Assembly: GCA_028284565.1 (NCBI GenBank)
Contig: JANQRM010000583.1
Location: 1 to 11,205, forward strand
Origin: Anaerolineae bacterium
Lineage (GTDB): Bacteria; Chloroflexota; Anaerolineae; Aggregatilineales; Phototrophicaceae
DNA length: 11,205 bases
Direction: 5' to 3'
In this document: positions 1 through 4,171 of the stretch, piece by piece
Numbering within the stretch: the stretch's first letter is position 1
Layout: each line of letters opens with the position of its first letter
Translations under genes and position numbers: made by a program
The notes under the pieces: model-generated
Database searches by the model: none
Seen by the model: the letters and a program-made list of their open reading frames with translations, nothing else
What the model was told of the DNA's origin: nothing

Positions 1-1
1 G

Positions 2-979
2 ACTGAACTTCGCCAACAGCTCCAATTAGACCGTGACTTCTCCCCACGTATTCTGGCACTCGGACAAACTGATGACTCACAAGAACAAGTCTATATCCCG
101 TGGACACAAGCCACCTTCATCATGGCGGCAAATACGGCATCCCTCGAATACCTTCCACAAGGTACAGACATCGACACACTCACATGGCAAGACCTCCAAG
201 CATGGTGTCGCAACATCTTTGAGGTCACCGGGTCGCCCCGTTGCGCCTTACCTTATGCCGGACTCTTCCATCGTTTTCTTCAGGGGTATCTGTTCCCCGC
301 ATTTACAGGTGGCATGGTCACCGAATTTCGTAGCGACTCGGCTGTCGAGATGTTTGAATTCGTACGTGATGACCTCTGGGAAGTCATGCATCCACAATCG
401 CTCAATATCGCGTTTATGCAAGATGCGCTACTCTCTGGTGATGTCTGGGTTGGCTTCGATCACACCGCGCGCTTGCTCGATGTCTTCCTCACTGCACCCG
501 AGCAATACATCGCATTCCCAGCCCCCGCAGGTCCCGCCGGACGCAGTTATCTCTCCGTGATTGCTGGCTTATCCATCCCCCAAAACACGACCAACATCTC
601 CCAAGCCAACGATCTCATCGACTATCTGACTCAACCCGAAACTCAGTTGCAATATATGCTCAACGGATTTTTCCCAGTCGTGTCGAGTGTCGATACCGCC
701 ATGCTTCCGAGTGGGCTTGCATTGATTTCCGGTGCAGTCGAAACACAAGCCACCGATGAAGATAGTTTCCTCTCCCTGATGCCGATTGGACTGGGAAATC
801 TCGGTGGCAACTTCAATCAGATTTACCGTGACACCTTTAATCGCATTGTTCTGGAAGGTGAAGATATTCGGACCGTCTTGAACGAGGAAGCCGAAAAATT
901 GCAACAATTATTGGATACAGCCAACGCCTCCTGCTGGCAACCCGACCCGCCAAGCGACGGAATCTGCCAAGTCAAATAG
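2..979 (+). CDS. ABC transporter extracellular solute-binding protein (sugar type), 5' partial
   Basis: The reading frame is open from base 2, so the gene begins left of the window and 325 residues are visible. The ATG at 122 is internal: the residues before it (for example PWTQATFIMAANTASL) read as normal protein of this family. The fragment has the pattern of the C-terminal two thirds of a cluster-1 (carbohydrate) binding protein: a tryptophan-rich segment TLTWQDLQAWC, a central part with FVRDDLWEVMHP and DVWVGFDHTARL, then a late segment with LSIPQNTTNISQANDLIDYLTQPETQ, where these proteins describe how many periplasmic or lipid-anchored receptors close on the ligand. The signal peptide would be upstream and is not visible. 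It would deliver a sugar or related solute to a membrane permease; no permease lies in the window. The substrate cannot be inferred. There is no clear terminator after the TAG at 977. Confidence 0.82.
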   Translation, partial: TELRQQLQLDRDFSPRILALGQTDDSQEQVYIPWTQATFIMAANTASLEYLPQGTDIDTLTWQDLQAWCRNIFEVTGSPRCALPYAGLFHRFLQGYLFPAFTGGMVTEFRSDSAVEMFEFVRDDLWEVMHPQSLNIAFMQDALLSGDVWVGFDHTARLLDVFLTAPEQYIAFPAPAGPAGRSYLSVIAGLSIPQNTTNISQANDLIDYLTQPETQLQYMLNGFFPVVSSVDTAMLPSGLALISGAVETQATDEDSFLSLMPIGLGNLGGNFNQIYRDTFNRIVLEGEDIRTVLNEEAEKLQQLLDTANASCWQPDPPSDGICQVK

Positions 980-1181
980 TAGTCAGATTATAGACTTCAG
1001 ATTTGAGATTTGTCACTTTCGACGGTCTGTCTTTTCTCGCATTATTCTTGTTGCCGTCTCAGTTGAAGTCGCGTGTTATAGGTCTGTCGCCTGCGACCTT
1101 CACGATCCAGTCCTCCCCACGTTCCACTTTCCGACTTGTCACTTTCAGACGCATGACACGGCACTTATCACTCATTACTTA

Positions 1182-1203
1182 TAGTGGAACTACAGTTCCG
1201 CTA
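1182..1203. repeat. 22-bp palindrome, GGAACTACAGTTCC family, copy 1
   Basis: The core GGAACTACAGTTCC sits in a longer near-perfect dyad with flanks TAGT and GCTA. Its full 22 bases are the exact reverse complement of the copy at 3512-3533 inside parB. It is intergenic, about 120 bp before the partition promoter. Related copies are at 3758-3779 (degenerate) and 4789-4810. I found no further copies in the remaining 6.4 kb of the window. Confidence 0.85.
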
Positions 1204-1220
1204 CACCCCGCTCACTTTAC

Positions 1221-1260
1221 TCATGATATGATTCGCCAAGTTATTTGTCATGATAAGATT
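1221..1260 (+). repeat. Pair of 13-bp direct repeats upstream of the partition operon
   Basis: TCATGATATGATT (1221-1233) and TCATGATAAGATT (1248-1260) differ at one base and start 27 bp apart, close to two and a half helical turns. They lie 65-100 bp upstream of the -35 box at 1325. Position and spacing suit an operator or a small centromere for the winged-helix protein or ParB; this function is inferred. Confidence 0.5.
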
Positions 1261-1324
1261 TCACCCAACTGTGGATGGTTAGAGAACTCGAACCCACCTC
1301 CCCCACCGACTCCCCTCAGTCCGC

Positions 1325-1352
1325 TTGCAATATTCACTTTTTCACATATACT
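1325..1352 (+). promoter_or_regulatory. Predicted sigma70-type promoter of the wHTH-parA-parB operon
   Basis: A -35 box TTGCAA (1325-1330) and a -10 box TATACT (1347-1352) are separated by 16 bp. Transcription would start near 1359, about 30 bases before the ATG at 1391. This placement argues against translation from the in-frame TTG at 1325. Confidence 0.55.
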
Positions 1353-1390
1353 CTAGGGAAGGTGCTAGCATAATCGGGTATGATGACCTC

Positions 1391-1747
1391 ATGGATGTAT
1401 ACGAACTAGATGCTCATTTACGGGAGTTAACGCCCCATCAATTGAAGATCGTTCAGGCGTTGTACGACTCGGAAGGCAAGTGGTTGACCCGCGCCCAAGT
1501 CGCCCGTTCCTTGGGCAAACGTCGCCTCACCCCATACGACATCAACTGCCTTAAAATGCTCACCGAAAAGGAAATTATCAGCACCGGAACGCAACCCACT
1601 AACGCCCCCGGTTCCGACTTTGCCTATATCTATACCATGTCGGATAGCATGGCGGAAGTCGTGCAACATTGGTCAGAAATCCGCGACGAATTGCGTGCCG
1701 AAGAAGAAGGGCATCGCAAGCGGAAGCCCATCAACTTGATTGATTAA
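1391..1747 (+). CDS. Small winged helix-turn-helix DNA-binding protein of the partition operon
   Basis: The product is 118 aa from the ATG at 1391. The frame is open back to a TTG at 1325, but that codon lies in the predicted -35 box, so I prefer 1391 although its ribosome binding site is weak. Residues about 13-65 have the spacing of a MarR-like winged helix: helix one LTPHQLKIVQALYDSEG, then WLTRAQVARSLGKRRLTPYDINCLKMLTEKEII as the helix-turn-helix, followed by the hydrophobic strand pair FAYIYTMSD typical of a wing. The C-terminal tail (EIRDELRAEEEGHRKRKP) is charged and probably helical. It is the first gene of an operon with parA 26 bp downstream, so the likely roles are autorepressor or adaptor for partition. 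I cannot name a specific family. Confidence 0.72.
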   Translation: MDVYELDAHLRELTPHQLKIVQALYDSEGKWLTRAQVARSLGKRRLTPYDINCLKMLTEKEIISTGTQPTNAPGSDFAYIYTMSDSMAEVVQHWSEIRDELRAEEEGHRKRKPINLID

Positions 1748-1773
1748 AGGTGTTGTAAGAGGAAGCTCGACCC

Positions 1774-2553
1774 ATGAAAATTATCACGCTCCTCAACGAA
1801 AAAGGTGGCGTAGGCAAAACTACCTTGGCGACCCACATTGCTTGCGGACTCGCCATTCAAGGCTACCGAGTCATGCTCGTCGATGCCGATCCACAAGGAC
1901 ATGCCACCGCGTCACTCGGTTTAAAAAAGGAACCGGGACTCTATGACCTGCTCGTCCGCGAAGCCGACTTCGATGAAGTGATTCGACGTGTTCCAACAGA
2001 CCGTTATGCCATCCCCGACCAAGCTCCTAAAGGTGAAATTTATCTCGTCCCATCGAATACCGAGACTCGCGCCATCCCACTCATGACGAGCGATGGTCTG
2101 ATTATTTATAAGCGTTTTAGTCAGCTCAAAGAAATTATTGATGTTGTCATTTTCGACACGTCGCCAACACCGTCATTGCTTCATGCCTCCATCTACATGG
2201 CGACTCATGCGATCGTCTATCCGACAGAGTGTGAGTATCTATCGCTTGATGGTCTGATACAAAGCCTAAGCCACAAAGATATGATTCAACCAACGCGAGA
2301 GCAATGGGGTTTGGCTCCGATTGACGTGATGGGAATCGTCCCCATGAAATATCGTGGTCGCACCGTTTTGCATAACCAAAACTTAGAGAGTCTCCGTCGG
2401 CGTTTCGGTAAAGCGGTCTGGGCTCCTGTTGCCTTACGCGCTGTCTGGGGCGAGGCATCACTGCGTCGGAAAACCGTCTTCAATGTCGCACCGGATAGCA
2501 ATGCCGCCCTCGAAGCTTGGGGTGTCGTCAAACGTGTGCAGGAGGCAATTTGA
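1774..2553 (+). CDS. parA: ParA-family partition ATPase
   Basis: A 259-aa ATPase of the ParA/MinD class that would move plasmid or chromosome copies along the nucleoid with ParB. All diagnostic motifs are visible: deviant Walker A KGGVGKTT at residues 10-17 including the signature lysine K10, Walker A' LVDADPQ at 35-41, and Walker B VVIFD at 124-128. The protein starts directly at the first strand, with no N-terminal helix-turn-helix; the small upstream winged-helix gene could supply that function separately, as in type Ib-like partition systems. A purine-rich AAGAGGA ends about 10 bases before the ATG. Its TGA overlaps the ATG of parB (bases TGATG), so the two are translationally coupled. 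Length is normal for the short ParA class. Confidence 0.93.
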   Translation: MKIITLLNEKGGVGKTTLATHIACGLAIQGYRVMLVDADPQGHATASLGLKKEPGLYDLLVREADFDEVIRRVPTDRYAIPDQAPKGEIYLVPSNTETRAIPLMTSDGLIIYKRFSQLKEIIDVVIFDTSPTPSLLHASIYMATHAIVYPTECEYLSLDGLIQSLSHKDMIQPTREQWGLAPIDVMGIVPMKYRGRTVLHNQNLESLRRRFGKAVWAPVALRAVWGEASLRRKTVFNVAPDSNAALEAWGVVKRVQEAI

Positions 2554-3725
2554 TGGCGAAGCGCAAGATCGATGCCGATCCCTTTGCCACGAATGATGCT
2601 CCCGAATTGCCCGTCGATGAACTCGCCGGCTTGGTTTATGGCGACATCCGCAAGATCGACGACCAGAAGATTGTCGCGCGTCCGCTATCGATTCATGAGA
2701 TATTGCCAGACTCCGCACAACCCAGAAAACCCATCCCATGGGCAGTCCAACAACGCCTCAGCTCACAAGATATTACTGAAGCCTTTTCTGTCTGGATTGA
2801 CCTTATCCGTGAGGAACGAGGCTTTGATTTCGAACTGCATCTTTATCTCGGCGCAAGCGAAGACATCGAACACCCCGACAACATTGGCCCCTTAGAGACA
2901 ACCTTTATCTCGCTAATTGAACTCGCCAATAGCATTCGCAACGAGGGATTGACCAACCCGATTACCGTCTGTCCAGAAGGCATGCGGTATCAAATCGAAA
3001 CGGGAGAACGTCGCTGGCTGGCACATCATCTACTAGCCATAGCTTATCCCAATGAACCGCAATGGACACAAATCCCTGCACGGGTGGTCAACAATCACAG
3101 TATCTGGCGACAAGCCTCAGAAAACAACGCACGCTCCAACCTCAATGCCATCAGTCGGGCACGTCAATTTGCGGTTCTGTTGATGGATTTGCTCAGCACA
3201 GAACAGGGTATGGAATTCATCCCATACAGCTCCTTTGATGTCGAGCAAGATTATTATGCACAGGTCAAATCGGGCGATGGCGAATATGGCATCCCACGCA
3301 ACACGAGTGAACGGCTACTCAATGCCATAGGCTTGAAGCACCGTAAACAACTCCAACAGCATCGGGCTTTATTGCGTCTACCGAATGTCGTCTGGCGTAT
3401 GGGGGACGATCTGAACTGGACGGAATACTTCATGCGGAATCTCATGAATCAAGCCAAAGACGAAAATGACCTGATTGCCTTAGCTTCCCAACACGCCCTC
3501 AAAAGTGGCTATAGCGGAACTGTAGTTCCACTAAGTCGAAATCGTACCGCCAGCAGTTCATCCAAAAAACCAGCCCGTTCTCGCATCGACCTGTCCATCA
3601 CCAAAGCAGAAAAAGCCCTCACGATCCGCAACTGGCAAAAGACTCCCGTCTATGAACGGCTGGAAATTTATGAACGCCTCAAAGTGCTTTTAGAGAAGAT
3701 GGAACGCTGGGGCTTCGACGACTAA
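2553..3725 (+). CDS. parB: ParB-like partition protein (divergent, with an N-terminal insertion)
   Basis: A 390-aa protein starting at the ATG that overlaps the parA stop, with a strong GGAGG at 2541-2545; a longer in-frame TTG start at 2517 has no such site. The ParB/sulfiredoxin-like nuclease-fold region is recognisable: LANSIRNEGLTNPITV (124-139), the box GERRWLAHHL (151-160), then IPARVV (175-179) and ENNARSNLNAISRARQF (190-206), matching the ParB box series. SERLLNAIGLKHRKQL (252-267) is a possible helix-turn-helix. Unlike typical ParB, about 60 residues (roughly 60-120) are inserted between the start of the domain at PLSIHEILPDSAQPR and the ANSIR helix. Residues 321-327 (SGTVVPL) are encoded by a copy of the dispersed palindrome, just before a Ser/Arg/Lys linker and a C-terminal segment (360-390) that may dimerise. 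Whether it binds CTP cannot be told from sequence alone. Confidence 0.88.
   Translation: MAKRKIDADPFATNDAPELPVDELAGLVYGDIRKIDDQKIVARPLSIHEILPDSAQPRKPIPWAVQQRLSSQDITEAFSVWIDLIREERGFDFELHLYLGASEDIEHPDNIGPLETTFISLIELANSIRNEGLTNPITVCPEGMRYQIETGERRWLAHHLLAIAYPNEPQWTQIPARVVNNHSIWRQASENNARSNLNAISRARQFAVLLMDLLSTEQGMEFIPYSSFDVEQDYYAQVKSGDGEYGIPRNTSERLLNAIGLKHRKQLQQHRALLRLPNVVWRMGDDLNWTEYFMRNLMNQAKDENDLIALASQHALKSGYSGTVVPLSRNRTASSSSKKPARSRIDLSITKAEKALTIRNWQKTPVYERLEIYERLKVLLEKMERWGFDD
3512..3533. repeat. 22-bp palindrome, GGAACTACAGTTCC family, copy 2 inside parB
   Basis: This copy is the exact reverse complement of the one at 1182-1203, with core GGAACTGTAGTTCC. It is read in frame as S-G-T-V-V-P-L (ParB residues 321-327) at the junction between the folded core and a low-complexity linker, a place where an insertion would do little harm. 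Confidence 0.85.
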
Positions 3726-3752
3726 CTCCCTTCATTCTTCTATACCCAAAAC

Positions 3753-3784
3753 AGAGATAGCAGAACGGCGGTTCCACCATCTCT
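3753..3784. repeat. Hairpin after parB containing a degenerate palindrome copy (copy 3)
   Basis: Outer arms AGAGAT (3753-3758) and ATCTCT (3779-3784) enclose a degenerate member of the dispersed palindrome family (3758-3779, 17-18 of 22 positions shared with copy 2), with inner arms GAAC and GTTC. It lies 28 bp after the parB stop, so it could act as a 3' processing or weak termination hairpin, but there is no U-tract after it. Confidence 0.6.
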
Positions 3785-3838
3785 ATAGCAACGGGGCAGA
3801 GTCTCACGGATTCGCCCGTGTTGATAGGTTATGCTATA
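3784..3838. repeat. Nested inverted repeats over the forward promoter (candidate operator)
   Basis: Outer arms TATAGCA (3784-3790) and TGCTATA (3832-3838) are perfect inverses. Inner arms CACGG (3805-3809) and CCGTG (3816-3820) share nearly the same centre, close to 3811-3812. The inner dyad covers the -35 position and the right outer arm overlaps the -10 box, the arrangement expected of a repressor site. The protein that binds is unknown; Rep, ParB and the winged-helix protein are all candidates. Confidence 0.5.
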
Positions 3839-3840
3839 AT
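3811..3840 (+). promoter_or_regulatory. Predicted promoter of the replication gene (extended -10)
   Basis: A consensus -10 TATAAT (3835-3840) is preceded by TGC, making an extended -10 element. The -35 is poor (best TTCGCC, 3811-3816, 18-bp spacing), as is common for extended -10 promoters. Transcription from about 3847 would give the replication gene a leader of about 325 nt. Confidence 0.55.
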
Positions 3841-3930
3841 TGGCCTCACGTTAAAACAGTGTGATATTGCGCGAAGAAATCTGGTTGCGGAAATGTCACT
3901 GACAACTGAATACTAATTTGGTCTGTAGGC

Positions 3931-3957
3931 AAAAAAAAGCTCTGGATCAACCAGAGC
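3931..3957 (-). terminator. Intrinsic terminator on the - strand
   Basis: Read on the - strand, the stem GCTCTGG (3957-3951), loop TTGAT and stem CCAGAGC (3945-3939) are followed at once by eight T residues (3938-3931). This is a textbook rho-independent terminator: a perfect 7-bp stem, five-base loop and an uninterrupted U-tract. On the + strand the poly-A side precedes the hairpin, so it does not stop replication-gene transcription. No - strand protein gene lies to its right, which points to an RNA gene. Confidence 0.88.
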
Positions 3958-4004
3958 ACACTTCAAAAGGTGTCAAGACCAACAAAACATATGTGTCTCG
4001 CCAA

Positions 4005-4068
4005 GTCTACAGTTTCATTTATTGATTTGGGTTGTGTCACCATCCCTTATCAAATGAACCCTACAGAC
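4005..4068. repeat. Local stem-loop competing with the 13-bp inverted repeat
   Basis: TTCATTT (4014-4020) pairs with AAATGAA (4052-4058), GAT (4024-4026) with ATC (4049-4051), GGG (4029-4031) with CCC (4044-4046), and distally GTCT (4005-4008) with AGAC (4065-4068). The apical loop is 12 bases (4032-4043). The right side overlaps the arm at 4060-4072, so the local hairpin and the long-range stem partly exclude each other, as attenuator folds do. Confidence 0.55.
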
Positions 4069-4099
4069 CAAAAAAGCGAGTTGATGCTTTATTGACTTG
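4018..4099 (+). repeat. Two-copy direct repeat TTTATTGAYTTG
   Basis: TTTATTGATTTG (4018-4029) and TTTATTGACTTG (4088-4099) differ at one base and are 70 bp apart. Just upstream of a replication gene they recall iterons, but two copies with wide spacing are weak support. Confidence 0.35.
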
Positions 4100-4104
4100 C
4101 TTAT

Positions 4105-4133
4105 ATTCTAGTCGAAAAGTGGCGTTCTGACAA
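4105..4133 (-). promoter_or_regulatory. Predicted - strand sigma70-type promoter for the antisense RNA
   Basis: On the - strand, a -35 box TTGTCA (4133-4128) and a -10 box TAGAAT (4110-4105) are separated by exactly 17 bp. Both are within one or two bases of consensus, making this the best-looking promoter in the region. Start of transcription is expected near 4098. Confidence 0.65.
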
Positions 4134-4171
4134 CCCGAATTTCGCGCTATTTCGTAAGAAAGTGCTAAAAA

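Larger units (their letters stand above)
980..1324. other. Non-coding region upstream of the partition operon
   Basis: I see no convincing gene here. A 117-codon open frame at 1003-1356 has no ribosome binding site, reads as low-complexity sequence and runs through the palindrome at 1182. The stretch holds an 11-base direct repeat TTGTCACTTTC (1010-1020 and 1136-1146), the palindrome at 1182-1203 and the direct repeat pair at 1221-1260. The pyrimidine-rich run just before the promoter (about 1286-1318) is notable but unexplained. Confidence 0.6.
3917..4072. repeat. 13-bp perfect inverted repeat spanning the replication leader
   Basis: TTTGGTCTGTAGG (3917-3929) and CCTACAGACCAAA (4060-4072) are exact inverse complements 130 bp apart. 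In the forward transcript they could close a long-range stem. The left arm lies just outside the predicted antisense RNA, whose U-tract ends at 3931. The right arm also takes part in the alternative local stem at 4005-4068. Confidence 0.75.
3931..4098 (-). ncRNA. Predicted antisense (counter-transcribed) RNA opposite the replication-gene leader
   Basis: A - strand promoter (TTGTCA, 17 bp, TAGAAT) and the terminator at 3931-3957 define a transcript of about 165-170 nt starting near 4098. It contains no convincing reading frame. Two hairpins are expected: a 5' stem-loop at 4068-4005 (arms of 7, 3 and 3 bp plus a distal 4 bp, 12-base apical loop) and the terminator hairpin. The whole RNA is complementary to the middle of the predicted leader of the primase-polymerase gene. 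This is the layout of counter-transcribed RNAs that control plasmid replication genes by leader attenuation or translation block. Existence of the transcript is inferred from promoter and terminator; I do not recognise it as a named family. A 6S-like or other trans-acting RNA is a less likely alternative. Confidence 0.62.
3726..4171. other. Replication control region between parB and the replication gene
   Basis: The 446 bp contain no supported protein-coding gene. They are dense in signals: a hairpin (3753-3784), nested inverted repeats around a forward promoter (3784-3840), a - strand promoter and terminator that bound a predicted antisense RNA, two competing stem options (13-bp arms at 3917 and 4060, and a local stem 4005-4068) and a repeated TTTATTGAYTTG motif. 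No clear DnaA boxes or AT-rich unwinding element with good match were found, so an origin here is suggested by context only. Confidence 0.6.

Noticed and set aside
1269..1277. DnaA box-like TGTGGATGG
   Set aside because: It is isolated and differs from TGTGGATAA at the end; no cluster of boxes exists here or in 3726-4171.
1268..1305. tRNA-like T-arm on the - strand (GGTTCGAG near 1280-1290), which could mark a tRNA gene or attachment site
   Set aside because: The flanking bases do not form a 5-bp T stem and no acceptor, D or anticodon arms can be found at the right spacing.
1003..1356. 117-codon + strand open frame
   Set aside because: No ribosome binding site, low-complexity composition, and it only reads through the palindrome and the promoter of the next operon.
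1325..1390. Longer winged-helix protein starting at TTG 1325
   Set aside because: The TTG is inside the predicted -35 box and the added residues do not look like part of the domain.
2517..2552. Longer ParB starting at TTG 2517
   Set aside because: It would overlap parA by 37 bp with no binding site, whereas ATG 2553 has GGAGG at good distance.
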